Shown piece by piece: positions 43,983 to 53,440 of a DNA stretch of 64,000 nt (positions within the stretch are counted from its first letter, which is position 1; each line of letters starts with the position of its first letter). A program made the translations under genes and the position numbers. The notes under the pieces were generated by a model. That model was not told the DNA's origin. It saw only the letters and a program-made list of their open reading frames with translations, and did not search any database. Source of the DNA: Brevundimonas sp. (GTDB taxonomy: Bacteria; Pseudomonadota; Alphaproteobacteria; Caulobacterales; Caulobacteraceae); assembly GCA_003248965.1 (NCBI GenBank), contig QFQU01000018.1, positions 12,841 to 76,840 on the forward strand. Reading direction: 5' to 3'.

Positions 43983-46757
43983 CTACTGCTCGTGCGAGAC
44001 CGCCGGCCCATAGAACAGGGCGTTGAACAGCAGGCGCGTGGAGGCCCGCGCCTGGGCGCGGTTGACCACGTCCGGTCCCAGGACGATCACCCGGCCTTGG
44101 CCGTGCGGCAGATCCAGCACAGCATCGGCGCCGGACAGCTTCTGAGGACCGATGGCCCAGCCGCTGGAGACCGCCACCTGCTCCGGATAGCGGACGATGG
44201 ATGCCCCTTCGCCGGCATGGCGGAAGCCGGTGTTGCGGTTGAAAAAGACGTCAAGCCGGTCTGTGACGCCGAAGGCCAGGGGCCGGCGGTTGTCCACCTC
44301 GGTCCGCAACAGGGCGCCGGGGATGAAGAAATCGGTCGAGGCGGGCGGCTTGCCGTCCGCGCCCAGCAGCACGTCCTGCACTGGCGCGCCCAGGGCGGCG
44401 GCCAGACGATGCGAGGAGCCGATGGTCACGACGCTGCCGCCGCCGCGCACGAAGGCGTCGATCTGCGGATAGGTCTTGTCGGCGCTGATGGTCCCCAGCC
44501 AAGAGCGATACTCCGCCGGTATGGAGTCGGGCGCGGGTTGGTCGCGCTGGTCCGACAGGTCGGCGGGGATCATGTCGGAGGCGAAGACCAGGACGTCGAA
44601 ATCCTTGGCCAGGTCGCCGGCGTCCAGACGCTGCGGATAGACGATCTGGAACGGGTATTCGTACTGTTCCAGCAGCCAGCGCGTCCAGCCCGAGGCCATC
44701 GAGCCGCCGTAGCGATCCACCAGGCCGATTCGCACGGGCTTCAGGGCGATCTTTTCGCCGCCTGGCGCGCGGGCGGCGGCGTAGGCGTTCAGGCCCAGGT
44801 CGCGCACCGCCGCCTCGACGATCGGGCGGGCCTTGTCGTCGGCCGGAATCCACAGGGCGCCGGGGGCCAGGGTGGCGCGGCCTGCGCGGGTTTCGCCTTC
44901 CTGCCAGAAGACCGGCACGCCCGCCTTCAACAGACGGTTGGACAGGATGTAGCCGTTGACCGGCGCGTGGTCGATAAGCCAGCCGGCCCGGCCGGAACCT
45001 TCGATCTTGCCGGGCGGCGGAGCCATGACGTCGGAGACCCGTTCGGTCGGCGCCTGGAAGCCGTCCAGGATGCGGTCGAACTTCACCCCCATCTGCAAGG
45101 CTAGGGTGTAGCCAGTCGCGTCATAGGGCAGTTTGGGCGGACCGCCCGGATATTGCAGGTCGTGCGGGTGATCCTGCGGCTCGAACATGTCCAGCACATG
45201 CGGGCGATAGGCCTGGGCCGTCCGCACGACATAGGAACCGGCCGGATAGGTCTTGCCCTCGACGGTGAAGGCGCGCGTGGCGCGGTCCACGTCCACCCCG
45301 GTCTTGATCAGACTGTTCAGGAAGGCCACCGCGGTCGGCAGGTCCGCCTGATCCGCCGGGATGACATAGCCGCGCGGATCGCGCCGTTCGGGCGCATGCA
45401 GGATACGGTCGTAAAGGGCGGGATCGATACGTCGGGCGTTCTCGCCGGCCGCCGCCTCCAGGGCCTCCACCCCCGTCGGCGTGATGCGCCAGGTGTCGGT
45501 GTTGCCCTTGTCGATGGCGTTCTGGCCCATGCGCCAGATGTTGAACAACAGTCGGTCCTTGTTGCGCGAGGCGTAGTTCAGGACGGCGCGGTTGATGGAC
45601 TGGGAATATTCGATCGACTGGGCGAAATGCCAGGGTTGCGGCGCGATGGGCATGGGCAGGTCGTTGCGCGGCAGCTGGTTGTCCGGGATCAGGCCGATCT
45701 GGCTGGGCGTCGGGTGGCCGGTGATCTCGGTCAGCAGGCCGACGGCGTTGTGGAAATAGGTGATGGACCGCTCCATCCCGTTGTTCCAGGTCGAGTAGTT
45801 GGCGCCGCTGCGCATCGTCGAGCCGGGGTTGCCCTCCTCGATCAGGCGGCTGTGCATGGCCGCTCCGACTTCCGACAACGTGCCCATGACCAGGGGGTCG
45901 TAGTTGTAGTTGAAGGGGTCGCGGAACGGCGGCATGAACACCACCGTCCCGGCCGGGGCCGTCTGGTGGTGGTTGTAGATGATCTGCGGGAACCACTCGC
46001 GGAAAAACTGCCGGTTGACGTTGGTGGTCTCGGCCATGGCCGACAGATAATAGTCGCGGTTGTTATCGTGGCCGACGTACTTCTGGTACAGCACCGGGAG
46101 TGAGTTGAACTCGCGCTTCAGCGGGTCGGTGTTGCGCATGTACCAGTTGGAAACCAGCTCCATCCCGTCCGGGTTCAGCGGCGCGAACAAGATGACGGTG
46201 TCGTTCAGGACGCGCAGGGCCTCGGGGTCCTGGGCGGTCAGCCACTCGTAGACGGTGGCGATCAGGGCCTGGGGCGGGACGGTCTCGGTGGCGTGCAGTC
46301 CGCCGTCGATCCAGACCACGGCCTTGCCCTCTGCGGCCATGGCGTGCGCCTCGGCCTCGCTCACGCCCTCGGCCTTGGCCAGGCGGCGCGCAATCTCCCG
46401 ATAGCGGTCCAGATGGGCCAGGTTCTCGGGCGTGGAGACGATGGCGATGTATTGGGTGCGGCCCTCCGACGTCTTGCCGATCTCCACCAGCTTCATTCGA
46501 TCGGACTGGCTGGCCAGGGTCTTCAGATAGGCTTCCCACTGGGTGTAGTTGACCAGTTGATAGTCGGCGCCGATGTCGAAACCGAAGGCTTCGCGCGGCG
46601 TAGTGATATGAGCCGCTGGCGGCGCGGCGATCGCGGTCGCGGCGGAGACGTTGGGCGCGACGGCCGCTTCCAACGCCAGCACGCTGGTGGACGACAGCGC
46701 CAGAAGCGCCAATCCGGTGGTCAGGCCGACGGACAGGCCTGCGATGGAACGGGTCAT
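43983..46757 (-). CDS. Secreted M14 family zinc carboxypeptidase
   Basis: A 924-residue exported peptidase with an N-terminal hydrophobic signal (SVGLTTGLALLALSSTSVLA). The M14 metal site has HATE (His155, Glu158) and a distal His in YNHHQT (about 263). NPDGMELVSN and NNRDYY are family segments. A long C-terminal extension of about 500 residues contains a glutamine-amidotransferase-like part (FDVLVFASDMIP, GGGSVVTIGSSHRL). ATG 46757 is preceded by AGGAG. It is divergent from a FecI-type sigma factor, so it probably supplies peptides to the receptor at 48619. Exact specificity cannot be read. Confidence 0.88.
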   Translation of the reverse strand: MTRSIAGLSVGLTTGLALLALSSTSVLALEAAVAPNVSAATAIAAPPAAHITTPREAFGFDIGADYQLVNYTQWEAYLKTLASQSDRMKLVEIGKTSEGRTQYIAIVSTPENLAHLDRYREIARRLAKAEGVSEAEAHAMAAEGKAVVWIDGGLHATETVPPQALIATVYEWLTAQDPEALRVLNDTVILFAPLNPDGMELVSNWYMRNTDPLKREFNSLPVLYQKYVGHDNNRDYYLSAMAETTNVNRQFFREWFPQIIYNHHQTAPAGTVVFMPPFRDPFNYNYDPLVMGTLSEVGAAMHSRLIEEGNPGSTMRSGANYSTWNNGMERSITYFHNAVGLLTEITGHPTPSQIGLIPDNQLPRNDLPMPIAPQPWHFAQSIEYSQSINRAVLNYASRNKDRLLFNIWRMGQNAIDKGNTDTWRITPTGVEALEAAAGENARRIDPALYDRILHAPERRDPRGYVIPADQADLPTAVAFLNSLIKTGVDVDRATRAFTVEGKTYPAGSYVVRTAQAYRPHVLDMFEPQDHPHDLQYPGGPPKLPYDATGYTLALQMGVKFDRILDGFQAPTERVSDVMAPPPGKIEGSGRAGWLIDHAPVNGYILSNRLLKAGVPVFWQEGETRAGRATLAPGALWIPADDKARPIVEAAVRDLGLNAYAAARAPGGEKIALKPVRIGLVDRYGGSMASGWTRWLLEQYEYPFQIVYPQRLDAGDLAKDFDVLVFASDMIPADLSDQRDQPAPDSIPAEYRSWLGTISADKTYPQIDAFVRGGGSVVTIGSSHRLAAALGAPVQDVLLGADGKPPASTDFFIPGALLRTEVDNRRPLAFGVTDRLDVFFNRNTGFRHAGEGASIVRYPEQVAVSSGWAIGPQKLSGADAVLDLPHGQGRVIVLGPDVVNRAQARASTRLLFNALFYGPAVSHEQ

Positions 46758-46957
46758 GCGATCTCCTGGTGCGGTCATTGTGATCGGCCTAATGCGAGGC
46801 GCCAGCCCAGCTTGGCCCTTTCGTTGGGGGGACGCAACTTGCGTAACCCCGGTTCAAGACGTGTCGTCGTGTAATTTTCCTCCACCGTATCGGCCAATGG
46901 CGGCGAAGATTGCCGGGCGGCTTGAGTTGGACAGTTCGTCCATGCAATGAACGCGGC

Positions 46958-47554
46958 ATGGGGGTATCGGACGAAAGGGCGCTGTGGCTGGCCAGCCACG
47001 TCATGCCGCACGAAGCGGGGCTGCGCGGCTGGCTGCGTCGCAGCCGCCAATCCGAATTCGACATCGACGACATCGTGCAGGAGGCCTACGCCAAGCTGGT
47101 GACGACGCCGGACGTCGCCGCCATCGGCAATGTCCGGGCCTATTTCTACCGCACGGCCTATTCCGTTCTGGTCAGCCGGTTGCGGCGCAAGAGCGTGGTG
47201 TCGATCCATTCGCTGGCCGACATCGAGGCGCTGCAGGCGGCGGTGGACACCATCACGCCCGAAGACCAGCTGATGGCCCGAAACGCGCTGCAACAGCTCA
47301 GCGACGTAATTCGCCGCATGCCCGAGAAGACGCAGCGGGTTTTCGTCCTCAGCCGGGTGTCTGGCCTGTCGCAGAAGGAGGTCGCCCGCCAGACCGGCTT
47401 CCCTGAAAGCACGGTCGAAAAACATATCGCCAAGGGCTTCTCCCTGTTGATGGAAGCCTATGCGAATGGAGGATTCGAAGGGCTTGCAACGTCTAGGAGT
47501 GTGAAACAGAAACACGGGCGTGTGCATGGTCGAGCCGACAAGCCAGGACGTTGA
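46958..47554 (+). CDS. ECF sigma factor, FecI-like
   Basis: A 198-residue sigma-70 family protein with only regions 2 and 4: DIDDIVQEAYAKLV and NVRAYFYRTAYSVLVSRLRR (region 2), and MPEKTQRVFVLSRVSGLSQKEVA followed by STVEKHIAKGFSLL (region 4). FecI-type factors are controlled by a membrane FecR and a TBDR with a signalling domain, exactly the genes that follow. ATG 46958 has no strong ribosome site. The 3' end overlaps fecR by 29 bases. The 200-bp gap upstream probably carries promoters for this gene and the divergent peptidase. Confidence 0.92.
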   Translation: MGVSDERALWLASHVMPHEAGLRGWLRRSRQSEFDIDDIVQEAYAKLVTTPDVAAIGNVRAYFYRTAYSVLVSRLRRKSVVSIHSLADIEALQAAVDTITPEDQLMARNALQQLSDVIRRMPEKTQRVFVLSRVSGLSQKEVARQTGFPESTVEKHIAKGFSLLMEAYANGGFEGLATSRSVKQKHGRVHGRADKPGR

Positions 47555-48476
47555 ACAGACCGCCTGCCTCTGGGCGGCGCGGCTTGACGACGGCCCGTTG
47601 CCGGCGGCCGATCAAACGCGGCTGGACGCCTGGCTTGCGTCGGACCCTCGAAACCTGGGCGCTTTTGCGCGCGCGCGGGCCGTGGCCGTGCACAGCCGTC
47701 GGGCCGGGGGCCTGGCCGGCGGCGCGCCGCTGCGGTCGTTGTCGTCCGCGCCTCGCGGAGGGTTGAGCCGTCGCGCCCTGATCGCGGCTTGCGTGCCGGC
47801 GGCCCTGGGCGGCGCGGGCGCCTGGGCTCTCCTGCGGCAAAGCACCGTCTCCTTTAGTACGCGCCGGGGCGAGACACGGGTCGTGCCGCTGGAAGACGGC
47901 TCGGTCATGACGGTCAACACCCTGTCCGCCGGCGTCGTCCGATACGGTCAGAGCGCCCGCACGGTGATGCTGAAGAGCGGAGAGGCGCTTTTCAACGTCG
48001 TCGCCGACGTCGGCCGTCCCTTCGTCGTCCGTTCGGGCGACACCACCGTGGTGGCGAACGGCGCCAGCTTCCTGGTCCGGCGCCTGGCTGACCGGCCGCT
48101 CCAGGTCGTTTCGTTCGGCGGCGACGTCGAGATAAAGGGCGATGTCGGACGACGCCTCAAGCTGGCCGCCAACACCCAGGCTATGGTGCACGACGGCGCA
48201 CTGCCTCAGAGCGTGGGTCTGGTGGACGTGGACCGCGAGCTGGCCTGGCGGCGCGGGCGGATCCAACTGGAGAACGAGACCCTGTCCCAGGCCGCTCAAG
48301 AGTTTTCGCGCTACAACGACACGCCCATCGTCATGGCGGACAGCGGTGTGGCGGGTCTCAGGATCACCGGCCTGTTTGTCGCCAACGATCCCGTCGCCTT
48401 CGCCAAGGCCGCCGCTGGCAGTCTGGATTTGAAGGTCGATGTGAACGCCCAGCAGATCGTGTTGGCTCGCGCCTGA
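47526..48476 (+). CDS. FecR-type anti-sigma factor/sensor
   Basis: A 316-residue protein. The cytoplasmic N-terminal DUF4880 part has ACLWAARLDDGPLPAADQ and WLASDPRN. One membrane segment lies at about 84-103 and is followed by the periplasmic FecR domain (FSTRRGETRVVPLEDGS) and a C-terminal DUF4974/STN-like part (SQAAQEFSRYNDTPIV). It holds the sigma factor inactive until the receptor signals ligand arrival. It overlaps the sigma gene. ATG 47526 was preferred to GTG 47520. It is followed after 142 bp by the matching receptor. Confidence 0.92.
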   Translation: MVEPTSQDVEQTACLWAARLDDGPLPAADQTRLDAWLASDPRNLGAFARARAVAVHSRRAGGLAGGAPLRSLSSAPRGGLSRRALIAACVPAALGGAGAWALLRQSTVSFSTRRGETRVVPLEDGSVMTVNTLSAGVVRYGQSARTVMLKSGEALFNVVADVGRPFVVRSGDTTVVANGASFLVRRLADRPLQVVSFGGDVEIKGDVGRRLKLAANTQAMVHDGALPQSVGLVDVDRELAWRRGRIQLENETLSQAAQEFSRYNDTPIVMADSGVAGLRITGLFVANDPVAFAKAAAGSLDLKVDVNAQQIVLARA

Positions 48477-48618
48477 TTCCGACGCGGCGCTCCTGAAGCG
48501 CAATCATGCCGCTGGGGCCGCCCCGGGGCTGATCGATCTTTTTTTGGAGGAAATGCGACAGCCCTGCGTCTCAGCAATGACCCGCGGGGGCGGGCGACGT
48601 AGACGAACGGGGGCGGGC

Positions 48619-51600
48619 ATGAAAATGTCTTGGAAGCAGGGTTTGGCCGGCGGCGCGGCGGGGATGGCGTTGCTGCTGGCGGCGGGCGGGGCGTGGGCGC
48701 AAAGCCGCACCTTCAATGTGCCGGCCCAGCCGATCTCCCAGGCGATCACGGAATTGGCGCGTCAGGGCGGCGTGCAGATTTCGGCGCCGACCGCCCATCT
48801 GTCGGGCGTCCGCTCGCGTCCGCTGACGGGAACGATGGATGTCGCGGCCGCGATCGACAGGCTGATCGAGGGAACCGACCTGGAGGTCGTCAGCCAGGAG
48901 GGCTCGACCTTCGTTCTGCGCCAGCGCCCTACCACGGCCGGCGCGACCCAGGTCGAGGAAGTGGTCGTGGTCGGCAGCCGCATCAAAGGCACCCGCATCA
49001 ATGAGGCGCTTCCGGTCACTGTTTTGGGCGGCGACGAGATCGATGCGGCGGCGCCGGTGGACGGCGACGACCTGTTCCGCGCCATCTCTCAGGCGGGAGA
49101 CGTCAACTTCAACGACGCGGACACGGACAACGGCGGCATCAACAACGCGCGCGGCGACGTCGCATCCATCGATCTGCGTGGTCTGGGCACCGGCAACACC
49201 CTGACCTTGCTGAACGGTCGGCGTCTGGTTAACCACCCGGGCACTCAGGTCGAGAATTTCGTGCCGGTCACGACCGTCAACACCAACGCCATCCCGGTGA
49301 TGGGCGTTCAGCGGGTCGAGGTGCTGGCCGACGGCGCCGCGGCCCTGTTCGGCACCGATGCGGTGGCGGGCGTGGTCAACACCGTTCTGCGCAGCAATTT
49401 CGACGGCTTCACCGCCCAGGCCGGCATGGGCCGCGACGAAGGCGGGATGGAGGAATATTCCTTCAACTTCCAGGCGGGCCGGAATTTCAACGACGGCCGC
49501 ACCAATATTTCAGTCATGGGCGACTATCTGACCCGCGACCCCCTTTTCATCTGGGAACGGCCCTATGCCACGGTTGCGGGTCGCGCCGCACGGTTCGGGG
49601 ATCGCGCGACGGGTCTGGACTATGTCACCTACAGCTCGATCACGGCCTGGGCCGAGGGGCTGCGTCTGAACCCGAACACCTACCAACTGGACAAGACCGC
49701 CGCTTCGGTCAACGGCCGGCGCCTGACCAGCACCGCCGGCGCCTTCCATGTCCAGCCCTCGACCAACCCCGGCTGCGTGGCCAACGGATTCCGCGCCGGC
49801 ACCTGTTTCGACGATGGCGTCCTGACCCTCAGCGGCACGAACGAGGACGCCAACCTCCGCTACGACCTGGACACCATGCGGACGATCAGTTCGTCGGTGG
49901 AGCGGGCCAATCTCTTCGGCTTCCTGAACCATCGGTTCGACAACGGGGTCGAGGCGTTCGGAGAGGCGGGTTATTATTGGGCCAACACCTGGTCGCAACG
50001 CCAGCAGGACACGCCGCTGGACTATCAGCGCGTGCTGTTGTCGCCGACGGCCTATTGGAACCCGCTGGGCGCCGTCGGCGTGACGGCGCGGCTTCCTGGC
50101 CTGACGTCGGTCCCCACGACGGGCGCGGCCGTTCAGGTGCAGGATTTCCGCTTCGCCGACCTGGGCAATCGCGGCGTGGATGTCGAGAACGTCTCCACCC
50201 GTTTCGTCGGCGGTCTTCGTGGCGAATGGCGCGGCTACGACTGGGAGACGGGACTGCTCTATTCGATGTCCCGCACCGAGGACGTCATGGATGCGGTCAG
50301 CATGACCGGTCTGCAGGCCGCCATCAATCGAACCACGCCCGACGCCTACAACCCCTTCGCGGGCGGCGACCTGAACAGTCCCAAGGACGGCGACTTCACC
50401 GTCAACAATGCGGACACGATCAACAGCTTCATGGTCAAGGCAGGGCGCACGTCGCGCACCGAGCTGATGCAGTGGGACTTCCATATCTCCCGGCCGGACC
50501 TGTTCCAGCTTCCGGGCGGGGATGTCGGCCTGGCCGCAGGCGTCGAGGCGCGGAGGGAGACCTTCAGGGAAACACGCGACGATCGTCTGAACGGCACGAT
50601 CAACTTCACCGACCTGACGGGTCAGACCTTCCAGAGCGACATCATGGGCGTGACCTTCACGCCCAACAGTTCGGGGGCGCGCAACGTCTATTCGACCTTC
50701 GCCGAACTGGCCGTGCCGATCGTCTCGCCAGAGATGAACGTGCCGTTCGTCAAGTCGATCGATATGCAGCTGGCCGGCCGGGTCGAGCACTATTCGCTGT
50801 TCGGCACGGTGGGGGCGCCCAAGATCGCCCTGTCCTATCGCCCGACCGACTGGCTGATGTTCCGGGGCGCCTGGTCCAAGGGTTTCCGCGCCCCCAACCT
50901 GATGCAGTTGCACCAGCCCGATTTCGAGCGGTCGAACTCGCGCCGGGACTATGCCGCCTGCGCCGTCCAGCTGAAGATCGGGGCGATCCCGACGTTGACG
51001 ACCAGCAATGAATACTGCACGTCCGAATCCCGCGTGGAGCGGCGCTCGGGCAATCTGGACCTCAAGCCCGAACGGTCCAAGAACTTCACCGCCGGCGTGG
51101 TGTTCGAGCCCAAGCTGTGGCCGTCGAAATACGGCGTTCTGACCGCGACCGTCGACTATTGGCGGATCGACCAGACCGATCTTGTGGGCATCTTCGGTGG
51201 CACGAACCAGCTGATCATGGACTACTATCTGCGCCAGATCGGCAGTTCGAACCCGAACGTCGTCCGCGCCGCGCCGGACGCGCAGCAGATTGCGGACGGG
51301 CAGGCGGCGGGCCTAGCGCCCGTGGGCAATCTGGTCTCGATCAACGACGTCTATCTGAACCTTCAGCCGCGCACCTCGGAAGGCGTCGACTATCGTCTGC
51401 ACTACAGCCTGCGCCGCACCCCGCTGGGCAGCTTCACCTGGACGCTGAACGCCAGCCAGTGGCTGAAGATGTATCAGGAGCCCAACGACGACTATCAGGT
51501 GCTGCTGGACGCCCTGCGCGACGGCGTCATTTCGGGCGTCAGCGTCGGCGGGGTCGAGGAACTGGTGCGCCGCAACGGTCGGCCGGAGTGGAAGGTCACT

Positions 51601-51912
51601 TCGACCGTCACCTGGCGCAAGGACGCCTGGACGGTCGGCCTGTTCTCCAGCTACGTCGGCGACTATTTCGACACTTCGGCCAATCTGGCGGGGACCGACG
51701 ACTACGGGGTCGTGCAGGACTGGACCACCCACAATCTGTATGTGCAGTACGAGGTGGAGAAGGGGCCTCTATCCGGCACGCGCCTGAGGATCGGCGCCCG
51801 CAACATCACCAACGAGGAGCCGCCGCTGGCCAACGAGCGATTCGGCTACGACGGTCGCCTGCATTCCAATCGGGGACGGTGGTGGTACGCCACGATCCGC
51901 AAGGAATTCTGA
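48619..51912 (+). CDS. TonB-dependent transducer with secretin/TonB N-terminal (STN) domain
   Basis: A 1,097-residue receptor with a signal peptide (GMALLLAAGGAWAQS), an STN domain at about 30-100 (TFNVPAQPISQAITELARQ, then LTGTMDVAAAIDRL), a TonB box EEVVVVGSRIKG, plug and barrel ending in Phe (ATIRKEF). The STN domain contacts FecR in cell-surface signalling. ATG 48619 gives a normal signal peptide; ATG 48553 directly after GGAGG and ATG 48577 are in frame and would add an Arg-rich leader. It is a paralogue of the receptor at 21399. A secreted carboxypeptidase upstream and an amino-acid/dicarboxylate symporter downstream suggest peptide uptake. Confidence 0.93.
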   Translation: MKMSWKQGLAGGAAGMALLLAAGGAWAQSRTFNVPAQPISQAITELARQGGVQISAPTAHLSGVRSRPLTGTMDVAAAIDRLIEGTDLEVVSQEGSTFVLRQRPTTAGATQVEEVVVVGSRIKGTRINEALPVTVLGGDEIDAAAPVDGDDLFRAISQAGDVNFNDADTDNGGINNARGDVASIDLRGLGTGNTLTLLNGRRLVNHPGTQVENFVPVTTVNTNAIPVMGVQRVEVLADGAAALFGTDAVAGVVNTVLRSNFDGFTAQAGMGRDEGGMEEYSFNFQAGRNFNDGRTNISVMGDYLTRDPLFIWERPYATVAGRAARFGDRATGLDYVTYSSITAWAEGLRLNPNTYQLDKTAASVNGRRLTSTAGAFHVQPSTNPGCVANGFRAGTCFDDGVLTLSGTNEDANLRYDLDTMRTISSSVERANLFGFLNHRFDNGVEAFGEAGYYWANTWSQRQQDTPLDYQRVLLSPTAYWNPLGAVGVTARLPGLTSVPTTGAAVQVQDFRFADLGNRGVDVENVSTRFVGGLRGEWRGYDWETGLLYSMSRTEDVMDAVSMTGLQAAINRTTPDAYNPFAGGDLNSPKDGDFTVNNADTINSFMVKAGRTSRTELMQWDFHISRPDLFQLPGGDVGLAAGVEARRETFRETRDDRLNGTINFTDLTGQTFQSDIMGVTFTPNSSGARNVYSTFAELAVPIVSPEMNVPFVKSIDMQLAGRVEHYSLFGTVGAPKIALSYRPTDWLMFRGAWSKGFRAPNLMQLHQPDFERSNSRRDYAACAVQLKIGAIPTLTTSNEYCTSESRVERRSGNLDLKPERSKNFTAGVVFEPKLWPSKYGVLTATVDYWRIDQTDLVGIFGGTNQLIMDYYLRQIGSSNPNVVRAAPDAQQIADGQAAGLAPVGNLVSINDVYLNLQPRTSEGVDYRLHYSLRRTPLGSFTWTLNASQWLKMYQEPNDDYQVLLDALRDGVISGVSVGGVEELVRRNGRPEWKVTSTVTWRKDAWTVGLFSSYVGDYFDTSANLAGTDDYGVVQDWTTHNLYVQYEVEKGPLSGTRLRIGARNITNEEPPLANERFGYDGRLHSNRGRWWYATIRKEF

Positions 51913-51966
51913 GGCTAGGCAGGCGTTTCGCCTGATCTGAACGAAGCGATGTTCAAGGGGCGGCGG

Positions 51967-51982
51967 ATATTCGTATATTCGT
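51967..51982 (+). promoter_or_regulatory. Tandem ATATTCGT repeat with possible -10 element
   Basis: ATATTCGT is repeated twice without a gap in an otherwise GC-rich leader, 66 bases before the symporter start. TATATT at 51974-51979 could be a -10 element with a weak TTCAAG 16 bp upstream. Confidence 0.35.
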
Positions 51983-52047
51983 CGCCCATTCTTCTTTCAT
52001 GACGCGCCATGGGTCGGGCCGCCGCGTCGAAGCAGGACGATTTTTGC

Positions 52048-53295
52048 ATGAAGCGATTGTTCGCCTATCTCATCATCGGTGCGATGGTCCTGGGGGTCCT
52101 GGCGGGCTGGGGACTGAACCAGTTCCTGTCGCCCGAACAGGCCAAGGCCGCCGCGGGCAATCTGAACCTCGTCACCGACATCTTCCTGCGCCTGATCAAG
52201 ATGATCATCGCGCCCCTGGTGTTCACCACCCTCGTCGCGGGCATCGCCCATATGGAGGACGCCGCTTCGGTCGGCCGCATCGGCGTCAAGACCATGGTCT
52301 GGTTCATCGGCGCCTCGGTGGTGTCGTTGCTGCTGGGGCTGGTCATGGTGCAACTGCTGCACCCCGGCTCGGGCATGCATCTGCCGGAGGCGACCGCCGC
52401 CGCGACGGCGGCGTCCACCGACGCCTTCTCCCTGCACGGCTTCATCACCCACCTGGTGCCGACCTCCATCTTCGACGCCATGGCCAAGAACGAGATCCTG
52501 CAGATCGTCGTCTTCTCCGTCTTCGTCGGGACGGCGGTGGCGTCGCTGGACGATAAGGCGCCGGCGGTGCTGCACCTGGTCGAACAGGCGGCGTCGATCA
52601 TGTTGAAGGTGACGGAGTTCGTGATGAAGCTGGCGCCCTTCGCCATCTTCGCGGCCCTGGCCTCGACCATCGCCACCCAGGGGCTGGAGATGCTGGCCAC
52701 CTACGCCAAGTTCGTCCTGGGCTTCTATGGATCGATGGCCACCTTGTGGCTGCTGCTGTTCCTGGCCGGCGCAGTGGTGCTGGGCAAGCGGGTCATTCCG
52801 CTGTTCCGCGAAATCCGCACCCCGGCGCTGCTGGCCTTCTCGACCGCCAGTTCGGAGGCCGCCTATCCGCGCATCCTGGATTCGCTGCCCAAGGTGGGTG
52901 TGCGCCGCCGCATCGTCAGCTTCGTCCTGCCGCTGGGCTATTCGTTCAATCTGGACGGGTCGATGCTGTACTGCACCTTCGCCACCATGTTCATCATGCA
53001 GGCGCACGGCGTGCATCTGAGCATCCATCAGCAGATCTTCATGCTGCTGCTGCTGATGGTGACGTCGAAGGGGATCGCGGGCGTTCCGCGCGCCTCGCTG
53101 GTCGTCATCATGGCGACGCTGACCTATTTCGGCCTGCCGGAAGCGTGGATCGCCATCGTTCTGGGCGTCGATCATCTGCTGGACATGGGGCGCTCGGCCA
53201 CCAACGTGGTCGGCAACTCCGTCGCCGCCGCCGTGGTCGCTAAGTGGGAAGGGGAACTGGATCCCATTCCCGAAGCCGAGGAGAAGCCGGCCTAG
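52048..53295 (+). CDS. Dicarboxylate/amino acid:cation symporter (DctA/GltP family)
   Basis: A 415-residue DAACS transporter. Family motifs are present: IKMIIAPLVFTTLVAGIAH in the early helices, the serine-rich re-entrant loop variant STASSEAAYPRIL, and GYSFNLDGSMLYCTFA in helix 7. Members take up glutamate, aspartate, proline or C4-dicarboxylates with protons or sodium. ATG 52048 is preceded by AGGA; the frame extends to 52009. It is downstream of the signalling receptor and ends in a strong terminator. It may import amino acids released by the M14 peptidase. Confidence 0.92.
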   Translation: MKRLFAYLIIGAMVLGVLAGWGLNQFLSPEQAKAAAGNLNLVTDIFLRLIKMIIAPLVFTTLVAGIAHMEDAASVGRIGVKTMVWFIGASVVSLLLGLVMVQLLHPGSGMHLPEATAAATAASTDAFSLHGFITHLVPTSIFDAMAKNEILQIVVFSVFVGTAVASLDDKAPAVLHLVEQAASIMLKVTEFVMKLAPFAIFAALASTIATQGLEMLATYAKFVLGFYGSMATLWLLLFLAGAVVLGKRVIPLFREIRTPALLAFSTASSEAAYPRILDSLPKVGVRRRIVSFVLPLGYSFNLDGSMLYCTFATMFIMQAHGVHLSIHQQIFMLLLLMVTSKGIAGVPRASLVVIMATLTYFGLPEAWIAIVLGVDHLLDMGRSATNVVGNSVAAAVVAKWEGELDPIPEAEEKPA

Positions 53296-53318
53296 CCGCC
53301 GAGAACCTTATCGACGCG

Positions 53319-53356
53319 AAACCCCGCCGGTCCATGATCGGCGGGGTTTTCGTTTT
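53319..53356 (+). terminator. Intrinsic terminator after the symporter
   Basis: A perfect 11-bp stem (AAACCCCGCCG / CGGCGGGGTTT) with a 9-base loop is followed by TCGTTTT, 24 bases past the stop codon. Confidence 0.85.
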
Positions 53357-53440
53357 CCAGCGACGCAGGGAGAGAGCGTGCTGGCGATCTCAGGCTTGGC
53401 CTTATACAACCGGAACTCACGCTGGCTGACGGAGGGGACA

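Noticed and set aside
46758..46957. ECF-type promoter motif between the M14 and sigma factor genes
   Set aside because: Candidate GTAA elements were seen, but no repeated -35/-10 pair could be supported by eye.
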